A stretch of 64,000 bases of DNA from Bordetella bronchialis (GTDB lineage Bacteria > Pseudomonadota > Gammaproteobacteria > Burkholderiales > Burkholderiaceae_B), in NCBI RefSeq assembly GCF_001676705.1, contig NZ_CP016170.1:1984001-2048000 (forward strand). The letters are read 5' to 3'. The translations under genes and the position numbers were made by a program. Positions 38,788 to 47,887 of the stretch are shown here, in pieces. The notes below the pieces were generated by a model that worked only from the letters and a program-made list of their open reading frames with translations, searched no databases and was not told the DNA's origin. The number at the start of each line of letters is the position of its first letter. Within the stretch, counting starts at the first letter, position 1.

Positions 38788-38830
38788 TTGGATGTGGCGG
38801 ACCTAGCTGATAATATACGCAAAGCGTATA
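38788..38830 (+). promoter_or_regulatory. Promoter and inverted-repeat operator of the HTH-ATCase gene
   Basis: TTGGAT (38788-38793) and TAATAT (38811-38816) are 17 bp apart. TATACGC-AAA-GCGTATA (38814-38830) is a perfect 7-bp-arm inverted repeat overlapping the -10 and start region. A binding protein there would repress transcription. Confidence 0.55.
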
Positions 38831-38844
38831 CATGAGAGGTCGCC

Positions 38845-40137
38845 ATGTCCATTTCCCAGCAAGCTTTCCTGCGCGACGCCATGCGTCGGCTCAACCTGAC
38901 TCGGGACGTTTTCGCGGCCAGGATAGGCGTAAAGCGGCGTGCCCTGGATACCTGGCTGCTGCCGGAAGGCTCGCAGGAATTCCGGGCGATGCCCGAGGTG
39001 GTCGAACGCTTCGTCACCGAGATCGTGCAAAACGGCGACCTGCGCGAAAAGTATATGCAAAGCGCCCAGAATGGTCCGCTGCGCGATCGCATCAGCGTTG
39101 AAGGCAAGCACCAGCTGCTGTCGGTGGACCAGTTCACGCGGGAATCGGTGGAGGACCTCTTTCGCGTCGCCGACATGATGCAGCCCATCGCGCGCCGCCA
39201 GAAGGTGTCGCGCGTGCTGGAAGGGGCCGTGCTGGGCAATCTCTTCTTCGAGGCGAGCACGCGCACGCGCGTAAGTTTCGGCTCGGCGTTCTGCCGCCTG
39301 GGCGGTTCCGTATGCGACACCACCGGTTTTACCTTTTCGTCCATGGCGAAGGGCGAATCGATCTACGACACCAGCCGGGTGATGAGCGGCTATGTGGACG
39401 CCATGGTCATCCGCCATCCGGAGAAAGGCTCCGTGGCGGAGTTCGCGCGGGCCACGAATATCCCGGTGGTCAACGGCGGCGATGGCCCGGGCGAACATCC
39501 CAGCCAGGCCCTGCTGGACCTGTACACCATCCTGACCGAGTTCTCGCGCCTGGGCAAATTGCTGGACGGCGCGCATATCGCCATGGTGGGCGACCTGAAA
39601 TACGGCCGTACGGTGCATTCGCTGATCAAGCTGCTGGCCCTGTACCGCGGCGTCAAGTTCACGCTGATCTCGCCGCCGGGCCTGGAAATGCCCGGCTATA
39701 TCGTCGAACAGGCGGCCAAGCACGATAACGTCATCGAGCAAAAGCAGTCGCTGGCCGAAGGCCTGCCCGGCGCGGACGTCATTTATGCGACCCGTGTGCA
39801 GAAAGAGCGCTTCGCCGACGAAGCACAGGAAGGCTATACGCCCGACTTCCAGATCAATCGCGCCATCATCGATGCCTATTGCGGGCCGGACACCATCGTG
39901 ATGCACCCGCTGCCGCGCGACAGCCGGCCCGGCGCCAACGATCTAAGCGTCGATCTCAACCACGACCCGCGGCTGGCCATCTTCCGCCAGACCGACAACG
40001 GGATCCCCATCCGCATGGCGATATTCGCGGTGCTGTTGGGCGTGGAAGGACTCGTGCAGCACTCCATGCGCGACGTCACGTGGCGCCATCCCTCGCATAT
40101 CGGACCGGACGATTCGGCCTTCCACGGGTTGGACTGA
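38845..40137 (+). CDS. pyrB: Aspartate carbamoyltransferase with N-terminal helix-turn-helix extension
   Basis: 430 residues against about 310 for a normal catalytic chain. Residues about 88-430 are aspartate/ornithine carbamoyltransferase: carbamoyl-phosphate loop STRTR (138-142), HPSQALLDLYTI and MHPLPR. They make carbamoyl-aspartate for pyrimidine synthesis. Residues 1-65 are an extra domain resembling an XRE-type HTH (NLTRDVFAARIGVKRRALDTWLLP). Similar long ATCases are known in betaproteobacteria, but the role of the extension is unclear. The perfect inverted repeat in its promoter suggests self-regulation (inference). A pyrB paralog may exist elsewhere. Confidence 0.9.
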   Translation: MSISQQAFLRDAMRRLNLTRDVFAARIGVKRRALDTWLLPEGSQEFRAMPEVVERFVTEIVQNGDLREKYMQSAQNGPLRDRISVEGKHQLLSVDQFTRESVEDLFRVADMMQPIARRQKVSRVLEGAVLGNLFFEASTRTRVSFGSAFCRLGGSVCDTTGFTFSSMAKGESIYDTSRVMSGYVDAMVIRHPEKGSVAEFARATNIPVVNGGDGPGEHPSQALLDLYTILTEFSRLGKLLDGAHIAMVGDLKYGRTVHSLIKLLALYRGVKFTLISPPGLEMPGYIVEQAAKHDNVIEQKQSLAEGLPGADVIYATRVQKERFADEAQEGYTPDFQINRAIIDAYCGPDTIVMHPLPRDSRPGANDLSVDLNHDPRLAIFRQTDNGIPIRMAIFAVLLGVEGLVQHSMRDVTWRHPSHIGPDDSAFHGLD

Positions 40138-40159
40138 CGTCCCGGCCGCTGGGGAACCG

Positions 40160-40185
40160 GCCGCCGGGGAAACGGCCCCGGCGGC
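40160..40185. terminator. GC hairpin between convergent pyrB-type gene and rdgC
   Basis: GCCGCCGGGG (40160-40169) pairs perfectly with CCCCGGCGGC (40176-40185). There is no T-run on either side, so it is a weak or accessory terminator. Confidence 0.5.
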
Positions 40186-40193
40186 AGGCCGCG

Positions 40194-41093
40194 TCAATCG
40201 CGCTTTTCGCCGCCCAGGGCTTCCACCAGTTCGGCCATCAGCTTGGCCAGCTCGCCCGTCATCAGCGCCATATCGCCGTCGAACTTTTCGTCGTCGTTCT
40301 GCGCCATGGCGTCGCTGTTTTCCTTCAGTACGTCCAGCGGCGCGATGCGCTTGACGTCCAGCGATTCGGTCAGCACGAAGGAAATGCGGTCGGCCCAGGT
40401 CATCGCCAGGCGCGTGCACTGCTTGCCGGATTGGATATGGCGCCGTACGTCATCTGCATCGATGGTGTGCTTGACATAGCGGATCGCCGCCCGGCTTTCG
40501 CCGGAGGCGCGCAGCTCCGTGTCCTGGTCGATACTGAAATTCGCCGGTGCCTCGTCTTCCGCCAGCCAGCCGGTCATGGCAGCGGCCGGCGATTGGGCAA
40601 CGTACAGGCTTTCGAGCGGGAAAGGGTCTATCGACTTGGCCAGCAGGCCCAGGACTTCATCGGCCTTGGCGGAGGCGGCCGCATCGACCACCAGCCAGCG
40701 GTTGACCGGATCGATCCACACGCGTGTGTCGCGGTAGATACTGAAGGCCTTGGGCAGCAGTTCGTCGGTGACGCGCTCCTTGATTTCCTTCATCTGCTTG
40801 CGGCCGGGCTTGTAGCCTTGTTGCTCTTCGATTTCCTGTGCGCGCGCCTTTGCCACCTGATTGATCACGGTGGCGGGCAATAGCTTTTTTTCCGCGCGCA
40901 AGGTCAGCAGCATCTGCCCGTTGACCGTGTGCACCAGGCCGCCGTTCTCACGCGTCGGGATCCAGCCCAGGCTTTGCATTTCCAGCGTATTGCCGCCCTG
41001 GAAGGCGAATTTGGCCAGCGCCTCTTCGAGCTGCTCGTCCTTCATGGCCCAGGACGGGGAAAGGCGGTAAATCTTCAGATTCTTGAACCACAT
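40194..41093 (-). CDS. rdgC: Recombination-associated protein RdgC
   Basis: 299 residues from ATG 41093 ([12 protein letters not shown]), the family start. RdgC forms a ring dimer around double-stranded DNA and restrains RecA. Conserved parts: FVPCG-type region replaced here by [38 protein letters not shown], and the acidic C-terminal region. It is convergent with the ATCase gene. Confidence 0.94.
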   Translation of the reverse strand: MWFKNLKIYRLSPSWAMKDEQLEEALAKFAFQGGNTLEMQSLGWIPTRENGGLVHTVNGQMLLTLRAEKKLLPATVINQVAKARAQEIEEQQGYKPGRKQMKEIKERVTDELLPKAFSIYRDTRVWIDPVNRWLVVDAAASAKADEVLGLLAKSIDPFPLESLYVAQSPAAAMTGWLAEDEAPANFSIDQDTELRASGESRAAIRYVKHTIDADDVRRHIQSGKQCTRLAMTWADRISFVLTESLDVKRIAPLDVLKENSDAMAQNDDEKFDGDMALMTGELAKLMAELVEALGGEKRD

Positions 41094-41308
41094 GGCGTCG
41101 GGCAAAAGCCGGAATTCTATACGACGTATGTCGGACGCCCGTCGCGACGGCCGAGACTTATTTGCCAACAAGAGATTACCGCGGTCTCGTTCCATCCTCC
41201 GATATCCTGGTGCGCGTGTCATCCGCCGCGCACGGCTGAAGGCGGGGCGGTGTCGAGTCGATCGAATTTCCACCCGCCCGAAGGCAGGACGTGGGCATGG
41301 GAGGGCGT

Positions 41309-41860
41309 ATGAGAAGCGCATGCATGGCTGCCGCGTTGTATGGGACGTTTTTGACTCTGGCGGCACTTGCCGCCGCGCTTTGCGCGCCTGTCGCATATGC
41401 CGGAAGCAGGGAGGGCAGCGTGATGTGGGTGAATCCCATGAAGACGGATTACTACATAAACATGAAGGACAAGTCCGAGTGCGTCATCGATGCTGGAAAG
41501 TCCTGGCTCAAAGTGCCCGCCGGCGAGCATCCGGAGTACCCGGTAAAGATCTCATCCCCCTGCGGCGACACCAGCTTCTTCATTACTTGGGAGTTCTCCA
41601 TGATGTACCTGGGTAAACACGTCACTTTGCGCATTACCTACACGGAGGTGAACCCGGATGCGAAAGCAATCGGGGTGGTCTCGGTATCGCCGTCGGCCAG
41701 GTTTCTTTTCACCGCGGAGTGCGGGACGAACCGCCGACCCTGCCGCGGGGTGTTTGAAGCGGCCAGCGTTCAGGGCACGGCGGTGCGGGTGGCGGCGATC
41801 CCGCTCGCGGTCGTGACCAAATCCCTGGCCTCCGAATTTATGGGAGCGCGGTCCAAGTAG
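41309..41860 (+). CDS. Hypothetical exported protein, 183 residues
   Basis: ATG 41309 follows GGGAGGG. A signal peptide covers about residues 1-31 (cleavage near AYAGS). The mature protein has four Cys ([23 protein letters not shown]) likely to be disulfide-bonded, and is beta-rich. No family recognised. Codon use is a little less GC-biased in the middle than neighbours, a weak hint of transfer. Confidence 0.68.
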   Translation: MRSACMAAALYGTFLTLAALAAALCAPVAYAGSREGSVMWVNPMKTDYYINMKDKSECVIDAGKSWLKVPAGEHPEYPVKISSPCGDTSFFITWEFSMMYLGKHVTLRITYTEVNPDAKAIGVVSVSPSARFLFTAECGTNRRPCRGVFEAASVQGTAVRVAAIPLAVVTKSLASEFMGARSK

Positions 41861-42006
41861 CCGGGGGCATGCGTTATCGCCCACCGGGCCATGCCCCCAC
41901 CGCGCCGCCGGGTCACGTTCTGTCACCGACACCGCCCGTGCTCTGGAGTATCTTTCCGGCCGGTACAAACGGCCGCATTTCGCGGCGCAACGGTATGGGG
42001 GAAGCC

Positions 42007-42225
42007 ATGAAGCCGACCATCTTTATCGGGGCTATCTTGATCGTGCTGGGCGTGGTGGCCCTGGTGTATCAGGGGTTCAGCTACAAGTCCGAGGACACCA
42101 TCGTGCAAATCGGGTCGGTCAAGGCCACTGCCGAGACCACCAAGTCGGTGCCCATTCCGCAATGGGCCGGTATCGGCGCCATCGTGGTCGGCGTGGTCGC
42201 GATCGGCCTGGGCATGCGCCGCTGA
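42007..42225 (+). CDS. Small membrane protein with two transmembrane helices, 72 residues
   Basis: ATG 42007 with GGGGAAG upstream. Helix 1 (TIFIGAILIVLGVVALVYQGF) and helix 2 (WAGIGAIVVGVVAIGLGM) flank a short loop that begins SYKSEDTIVQIGSVKA. Similar short proteins are common in proteobacteria; function unknown. The LigD-type gene starts 73 bp downstream. Confidence 0.75.
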   Translation: MKPTIFIGAILIVLGVVALVYQGFSYKSEDTIVQIGSVKATAETTKSVPIPQWAGIGAIVVGVVAIGLGMRR

Positions 42226-42298
42226 TTACGCGCCGTCCCACAGGGGACAGGCATGCGGTTTGCGAATATCGGCGGTTCTCATGCTCAGGGAGTTGCCA

Positions 42299-43273
42299 AT
42301 GGCGCAGACCGCATCCGGGACTGCTTCCGGTCGATCGCATCCGGCGAAACGCGCCGCGCAGGCGCAGCCGGCCAAAAAGCGCGCGTCGCGCACTGGCCAG
42401 GACGGGGCCGATACCCGGGTGCACGGCATCGCCATCACGCACCCGGATCGCCAGTTGTTCATCGAGCCGGCCGTCACCAAGCTGGGGCTGGCCCGCTACT
42501 ACGAGTCGGTGGCGGACCTGATCATGCCGCATCTGGCCGACCGGCGCGTCGCGCTGTTGCGTTGCCCCGATGGCGCGGTGGGGGAATGCTTTTTTCAGAA
42601 GCACATGGGCGAACATCTGCCCGCGGGCGTGGAGCCCGATGGCGATATGCTGGTTATCCGCGATATCGTCGGCGTGATAGGACTGGTGCAGCGCGGCGTC
42701 ATCGAATTCCATACCTGGGGCGCCAAGGCGCCGGGCTCCGATAAGCCCGATCGCTTGACCTTCGACCTGGACCCGGACCCGCGCACCCCCTGGCCTGAAA
42801 TGGCGCAAGCCACGCGGGTCGTTCGCGACCTGCTGGTGGAAATCGGCCTGCGGCCTTTCCTAAAGACCACCGGAGGCAAGGGGCTGCACGTGGTGGTGCC
42901 GGTGCGGGCCACCCTGGGATGGGACGATGTGCGGCGTTTCTGCAAAGGCATCGCGCAGCAGCTGGAGGACATGCACCCCGATGTCTTCATCGCGAATATG
43001 TCCAAGGCCAAACGGCGCAACCATATCTTCGTGGACTACCTTCGCAACAGCGATGGCGCCACGGCCATCGCTGCCTTCTCTGCCCGCGCCCGGCCGGGCG
43101 CGCCGGTATCCGTTCCCGTGCCATGGGAACTGCTGGACGATGCGGAAGACCCGCGCGGCGTTGCCTTCAACGTGAACAACGCGCTGGCGCGCGCCCGCGC
43201 CTGGCGCGACGATCCCTGGGCGGAGTACGAGAGCGCGCGCAAAGGGCTGACCGCCGCCATGCGCAACCGCTGA
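42299..43273 (+). CDS. LigD-type NHEJ polymerase domain protein, standalone
   Basis: 324 residues from ATG 42299 (GGGAG 8 bp upstream). After a basic Ala/Lys-rich lead (1-40) comes the archaeo-eukaryotic primase-like polymerase domain of LigD: GECFFQKH (95-102), catalytic DLDPD (156-160), GGKGLHVVVP and KRRNHIFVDYLRN. It adds nucleotides at broken DNA ends. The ligase and phosphoesterase domains are absent and no ku gene is in the window, so partners must be elsewhere or the protein acts alone. Confidence 0.9.
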   Translation: MAQTASGTASGRSHPAKRAAQAQPAKKRASRTGQDGADTRVHGIAITHPDRQLFIEPAVTKLGLARYYESVADLIMPHLADRRVALLRCPDGAVGECFFQKHMGEHLPAGVEPDGDMLVIRDIVGVIGLVQRGVIEFHTWGAKAPGSDKPDRLTFDLDPDPRTPWPEMAQATRVVRDLLVEIGLRPFLKTTGGKGLHVVVPVRATLGWDDVRRFCKGIAQQLEDMHPDVFIANMSKAKRRNHIFVDYLRNSDGATAIAAFSARARPGAPVSVPVPWELLDDAEDPRGVAFNVNNALARARAWRDDPWAEYESARKGLTAAMRNR

Positions 43274-43298
43274 AGCCGGATCGCGGCGACAATACGGC

Positions 43299-43329
43299 AA
43301 AAAAAAGGCCCGACTGTGGAGGTCGGGCC
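43299..43329 (-). terminator. Minus-strand intrinsic terminator without an obvious gene
   Basis: GGCCCGAC (43307-43314) pairs with GTCGGGCC (43322-43329). On the minus strand eight T residues follow. The nearest minus gene already has its own terminator 300 bp upstream. Confidence 0.75.
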
Positions 43330-43514
43330 GGTACGGGAGCACACGATGTCGCGCTGTTTAAGGCTCGCGGGGAGCGCGGCACCGGTGTCAGAATGCGACC
43401 CTGCAATCGCCGGACAGGGGGATCGATCGTCCGGAGACCAATGCGCAAGGCCGTGATCTGAGCCCTCAGTCTAGTGCCCGGGCTCTGACATCGTCCTGAA
43501 TCGACGCGCGGCAT

Positions 43515-43551
43515 AGCGGTGGCACCCGGCTTTGTTGAGCAGGCCACCGCT
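43515..43551. repeat. Perfect 9-bp inverted repeat (stem-loop)
   Basis: AGCGGTGGC (43515-43523) and GCCACCGCT (43543-43551) are perfect complements with a 19-nt loop; flanking bases extend the pairing with a bulge. It lies inside the segment between two minus-strand terminators. Confidence 0.55.
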
Positions 43552-43633
43552 GGCTATCATGATACGTGCACGCCCGCGATGGTCAGTCGTGCCCCGCCGG
43601 GTACACCGGCTGTCGTGTGCCCTCCGGCATGCG

Positions 43634-43662
43634 AAAAAAAAGCTCCCCGTTACGGGAGCTTT
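43634..43662 (-). terminator. Terminator of the MHS transporter gene
   Basis: AGCTCCC (43641-43647) pairs with GGGAGCT (43654-43660) around CGTTAC. On the minus strand the hairpin runs into a string of T residues. It lies 53 bp after the transporter stop. Confidence 0.85.
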
Positions 43663-43714
43663 GTGAAAGGCCGGTCGGGTGCAGCGTCCCGGCCGGCAGG
43701 GGCCGGACGGACGC

Positions 43715-45400
43715 CTAGTCCTTGTTCAGATCGACGTCCTTGGTCTCGCGTACGAACAGCGTGCCGATCACCAGCGTCATCACGGCGATGATGATCGGGT
43801 ACCAGAGGCCGTCATAGATATTGCCGGTGGCCGCGACGATGGCGAAGGCCAGGGGCGGAAGGAAACCGCCGAACCAGCCGTTGCCGATGTGGTACGGCAG
43901 GCTCATCGACGTGTAGCGTATGCGCGTGGGGAACATCTCCACCAGCATTGCGGCGATGGGGCCGTACACCATGGTGACGTAGATCACGAGTATGGTCAGC
44001 AGCACCACCACCATGACGTTGTTGGATTGCGCCGGGTCGGCCTTGGCCGGATAGCCGTGGCCACGGATGGCGGCGGTCAGCGACTTGTCCAGTTCCGCGC
44101 TGCGCGCCTTGAAATCCGCGGGCGGCAGGGCGGCGCCGTCGAAGGACTGGAATTCATCGGTGCCGATGCGCACCTTGGCCACCGAGCCGGCGGGCGCCGC
44201 TTCGTTCTTGTAGTTCACCGAGTTGCGCGCCAGGAAGGACTTGATGATGTCGCAGCTGCTGGTGAACGACGCCGTGCCTACCGGGTTGAACTGGAAGGAG
44301 CAGGTGGCCGGATCGGCGATCACGGTGACAGGGGCGGTGGCCTGGGCTTTTTCCAATGCCGGGTTGGCGAAGTGCGTCAGGCCCTGGAAGATGGGGAAGT
44401 ACGTGACCGCCGCGATCAGGCAGCCCGCCATGATGATGGGCTTGCGGCCGATGCGGTCGGACAGCGCGCCGAACACTACGAAGAACGGCGTGCCGATCAG
44501 CAGGGCCACCGCGATCATGATGTTGGCCGAATTGGCGTCCACCTTCAGCGTCTGCGTCAGGAAGAACAGCGCATAGAACTGCCCCGTGTACCACACCACC
44601 GCTTGTCCGGCCGTCAGGCCGAGCAGGGCCAGGATCACGATCTTCAGGTTCTTCCATTGGCCGAAGGATTCGCTGATCGGCGCCTTGGATCCCTTGCCTT
44701 CTTCCTTCATGCGCTGGAAGGTCGGCGATTCGCTGAGCTGCAGCCGGATCCAGACGGAGATGGCCAGCAGCACGAAGGACAGCAGGAAGGGTGCGCGCCA
44801 CCAGCCCCACGAATCGCGGAAGGCCTCTTCGCCCGAATAGGAACGCACGCCCAGGATGACGAGCAGCGACAGGAACAGGCCCAGCGTTGCCGTGGTCTGG
44901 ATCCAGCTGGTGTAGAACCCGCGGCGTCCCATGGGCGCGTGTTCCGCCACATAGGTGGCCGCGCCGCCGTACTCGCCGCCCAGCGCCAGGCCTTGCAACA
45001 GGCGCAGGATGATGAGCAGGGCCGGCGCGGCGATGCCGATGGAGCTGTATGTGGGCAGGATGCCGACCAGGAAGGTGGACAGGCCCATGATCACGATGGT
45101 GACCAGGAAGGTGTACTTGCGGCCTACCAGGTCGCCCAGGCGGCCGAAGACCAGGGCGCCGAATGGCCGCACCGCGAAGCCCGCGGCGAAGGCGAGCAGG
45201 GCGAAAATGAAGCCCGCGGTCGGGTTGACGCCGGAAAAGAAGTGCAGGGCGATGATCGGCGCCAGCGACCCGTACAGATAGAAGTCATACCACTCGAAAA
45301 CAGTGCCCAGCGACGACGCAAAAATGACTTTGCGTTCATTGCGGGTCATGGGAGCGGGGGCCGAGATGGCGCCCGGGCGCGGCATGGAAGCTGTGCTCAT
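43715..45400 (-). CDS. MFS transporter of the metabolite:H+ symporter (MHS) family, with insertion
   Basis: 561 residues against about 430-450 for ordinary MHS proteins. The start region FASSLGTVFEWYDFYLYGSLAP and FGRLGDLVGRKYTFL are MHS signatures (ProP, ShiA, KgtP relatives). The extra length is a hydrophilic insertion at about residues 335-450 between late helices, with two Cys (ATCSF, SSCDI), expected to face the periplasm. Substrate is probably an organic acid or osmolyte. The two-component genes upstream on the same strand may control it. Confidence 0.88.
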   Translation of the reverse strand: MSTASMPRPGAISAPAPMTRNERKVIFASSLGTVFEWYDFYLYGSLAPIIALHFFSGVNPTAGFIFALLAFAAGFAVRPFGALVFGRLGDLVGRKYTFLVTIVIMGLSTFLVGILPTYSSIGIAAPALLIILRLLQGLALGGEYGGAATYVAEHAPMGRRGFYTSWIQTTATLGLFLSLLVILGVRSYSGEEAFRDSWGWWRAPFLLSFVLLAISVWIRLQLSESPTFQRMKEEGKGSKAPISESFGQWKNLKIVILALLGLTAGQAVVWYTGQFYALFFLTQTLKVDANSANIMIAVALLIGTPFFVVFGALSDRIGRKPIIMAGCLIAAVTYFPIFQGLTHFANPALEKAQATAPVTVIADPATCSFQFNPVGTASFTSSCDIIKSFLARNSVNYKNEAAPAGSVAKVRIGTDEFQSFDGAALPPADFKARSAELDKSLTAAIRGHGYPAKADPAQSNNVMVVVLLTILVIYVTMVYGPIAAMLVEMFPTRIRYTSMSLPYHIGNGWFGGFLPPLAFAIVAATGNIYDGLWYPIIIAVMTLVIGTLFVRETKDVDLNKD

Positions 45401-45547
45401 GATGTCTCCTCACGGGATGGCTGGCGGTTGCTCCGCCATGCTCGGTATGTGCAGACGCCCCGCGGATGCGGGGAGGCTGACCGCCACGGTAGGCAAGAAG
45501 GCTGACGGGGGTCTGACGATTCCCTGAACCGGCCCGATTTTGTGTTT

Positions 45548-47044
45548 CTAATTGTAAGAAAGCGGAAACCGAACGGATACCTTCAGGCCGGCCTGCGTCG
45601 CGCCCGGTGCGGGGTTATCCCCCAGTTCGACGAGGGCGTCGTGCTTCTGGGCGATCTCGCGCACGATGGCCAGGCCCAGGCCGCTGCCCTCCGCCGATGT
45701 ACCCAATACGCGATAGAAGCGGTCGAACACGCGTTCGCGCTCGTGCGGCGGGATGCCGGGCCCCGAGTCCTCCACCTCGAGCAAGGCGGCGTCCGGCAGG
45801 GCGCGCACGCGCACGGTTACCCGGCCCCCGCGAGGGGTGTAGCGCAGCGCGTTATCCACGAGGTTGTTCAGCAGCTCAGCCAGCAGGATGGCATTGCCGA
45901 CGATGGTGGCCGGCCGCCCCGCTTCCTCGAAACCCAGGTCGATGCCTATCGCCAGTGCCTGGGGCGCCCATAGCGTGGTTTGTTCGCAAGCCAGGCCATT
46001 CAGGTCCAGCGACGCCATGCCCACGGTGGCCGGGTTTTCTGCGCGGGCGAGCAACAGCAATTGATTCACCAGCCGGGTGGCGCGTTCGGATCCCGCGACC
46101 AGCTGTCGCAGGCTGGCCTGCATCTCGTCCGCGCTGGCGTCGCGCAGCGCCAGTTCGGCCTGGGTGCGCAGGCCGGCCAGGGGCGTCTTCAATTGATGCG
46201 CGGCGTCCGCGACGAAGCGCCGCTGCGTCTGGACGGTGGCGGACAGGCGTTCCAGCAGGTCATTGATGGCGGCCACCAGCGGCGCGATTTCGCTGGGCGT
46301 CGCCCGTTCGTCTATGGGCGACAGATCGTCGGGTCGGCGGGCGCGCAGCCGCTGCTGCAGGGCGTTCAAGGGGGCGACGCCGCGCGACAGGCCGAACCAC
46401 ACCAGCAGGACCGCGATGGGAAGGACCACGAACTGCGGGATGATGACGCCCTTGATGATGTCGTTGGCCAGTTGCGCGCGGCGTTCGGTCGTTTCGGCGA
46501 CGATGACCACGGCTGGCATTTCGCCCGCGGCGCCGGGCGGCACGCGGGTGTAGGCCAGGCGGATGGCGAAGCCGCGCAGCGTACTGTCTTCATAGCGCAC
46601 GGTACCGGGAACCGCCAGGTCGGCGCCCTTCGGTAGCGGCAGTTCGCGGTCGCCGCCCAGGTACTGGCCGCGGCCGCCCAGCACCAGCCAGAACACACTA
46701 TCGGTTTCGTTGGCGCGCAACAGGCTGCGCACGGGCTCGCTCATCTGCAGGGCCGCGCGGCCGTCCACGGTCTGGACCTGGCGCGCCAGGACGCGCAGAT
46801 GGTTGGCCAGCGCGCGGTCGTAGGGCACGTCGGCGATGTTCTGCGCGACGACATAGGTGATGGCCACGCTCATGGGCCATAGCAGGAACAGGGGGGCCAG
46901 CATCCAGTCCAGGATCTCGCCCAGCAGGGATCGGCGCGGCAGCGCGAACGAGGGGCCGCGCGTGCCGTTGCGCAGGATGTCCAGGGCTTCCTGGTTGAGC
47001 GGCGCGACCCGCGGGTTTTCAGTGTGCGAGTTCGCCCGTGCCAT
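45548..47044 (-). CDS. Sensor histidine kinase, TctE-like
   Basis: 498 residues. Two transmembrane segments (about 50-68 and 202-219) bracket a periplasmic sensor domain that contains the YLGGDRELPLP segment typical of TctE-type kinases. A HAMP-like linker is followed by the phospho-acceptor H283 in DAAHQLKTPL, the N box NLVDNALRYTP, and G boxes DSGPGIPP and GSGLGLAIV. It overlaps the response regulator gene by 26 bp. The family senses di- or tricarboxylates, which fits a transporter gene next door. Confidence 0.92.
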   Translation of the reverse strand: MARANSHTENPRVAPLNQEALDILRNGTRGPSFALPRRSLLGEILDWMLAPLFLLWPMSVAITYVVAQNIADVPYDRALANHLRVLARQVQTVDGRAALQMSEPVRSLLRANETDSVFWLVLGGRGQYLGGDRELPLPKGADLAVPGTVRYEDSTLRGFAIRLAYTRVPPGAAGEMPAVVIVAETTERRAQLANDIIKGVIIPQFVVLPIAVLLVWFGLSRGVAPLNALQQRLRARRPDDLSPIDERATPSEIAPLVAAINDLLERLSATVQTQRRFVADAAHQLKTPLAGLRTQAELALRDASADEMQASLRQLVAGSERATRLVNQLLLLARAENPATVGMASLDLNGLACEQTTLWAPQALAIGIDLGFEEAGRPATIVGNAILLAELLNNLVDNALRYTPRGGRVTVRVRALPDAALLEVEDSGPGIPPHERERVFDRFYRVLGTSAEGSGLGLAIVREIAQKHDALVELGDNPAPGATQAGLKVSVRFPLSYN

Positions 47045-47708
47045 GATCCCGTTCCAGGCAGTAGCCCAGGCCTCGCACGGTCATGATCCGGACGCCTGTC
47101 GGTTCCAGCTTCTTGCGCAGGCGGTGCACATAGACTTCGATGGCGTTGGTGCTGACTTCGTCGCCCCATTCGCACAGGTGGTCCACCAGCTGGTTCTTGC
47201 TGACCATGCGGCCGCTGCGCATGAGCAGGATTTCAAGCAGGCCGACTTCGCGGGCCGACAGGTCCAGGGGCTGGTCATCCACCGATGCCACGCGTCCGGC
47301 CTGGTCGAATACCAGCCGGCCGTGGCGGATCAGGCTCGCGCCCCCGCCCGCGCCGCGGCGCGTCAGCGCGCGCACGCGCGCTTCGAGTTCGGACAGCGCG
47401 AACGGCTTGGCCATATAGTCGTCCGCGCCCAGGTCCAGGCCCTTCACGCGCTGCTCTATGCTGTCGGCCGCGGTTAAAATGAGAACCGGCAATTGCGGGT
47501 TGCGGGCTCGCAGGCGCCGCAGGACTTCCAGTCCCGCCAACTGGGGCAGCCCCAGGTCCAGGATCAACAGGTCGAAGGCCTGCGCGGTCAGTGCCAGGTC
47601 GGCCGCCATGCCGTCGCGCACGGCGTCGACGGCATAGCCGTTGTGTCGCAGCGAACGGGACAGGCCGTCGGCAAGGATGCTGTCGTCTTCAGCGATAAGT
47701 ATGCGCAT
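47019..47708 (-). CDS. OmpR/TctD-type response regulator
   Basis: 229 residues. Receiver domain with acidic pocket EDD (7-9), phospho-acceptor D51 and the conserved Lys in MAKPFALSELEARV; C-terminal winged helix with LSAREVGLLEILLMRSGRMVS and IEVYVHRLRKKLE, given by position about 150-215. It is the first gene of the kinase operon. OmpR-type regulators bind direct repeats spaced 10-11 bp. Confidence 0.93.
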   Translation of the reverse strand: MRILIAEDDSILADGLSRSLRHNGYAVDAVRDGMAADLALTAQAFDLLILDLGLPQLAGLEVLRRLRARNPQLPVLILTAADSIEQRVKGLDLGADDYMAKPFALSELEARVRALTRRGAGGGASLIRHGRLVFDQAGRVASVDDQPLDLSAREVGLLEILLMRSGRMVSKNQLVDHLCEWGDEVSTNAIEVYVHRLRKKLEPTGVRIMTVRGLGYCLERDHGTGELAH

Positions 47709-47887
47709 GTGACCAGGCTCTCGTGGATCGTTATGGTTTACGGAGCTGAGCGGGTCTTCCGCACGTGCCGGATCCGGCCGTGGGATTTCTTGGTATGGGA
47801 CCGGATTGTCTCCGGACTGTCTCGCTCTCCTGGGCCGATTCTGTCACGCCGCTTGCGGCTTGCCCACACGGGATAACACGGAAAAAT

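Larger units (their letters stand above)
43274..43714. other. 441-bp gap with two minus-strand terminators and a long hairpin
   Basis: No gene recognised. The gap holds minus-strand terminators at 43299-43329 and 43634-43662, an inverted repeat at 43515-43551 and a 10-bp palindrome TATCATGATA (43555-43564). Confidence 0.45.

Noticed and set aside
43555..43564. TATCATGATA palindrome as a transposon end or operator
   Set aside because: Only 10 bp, no second copy in the gap and no transposase; kept only as a note in the gap entry.
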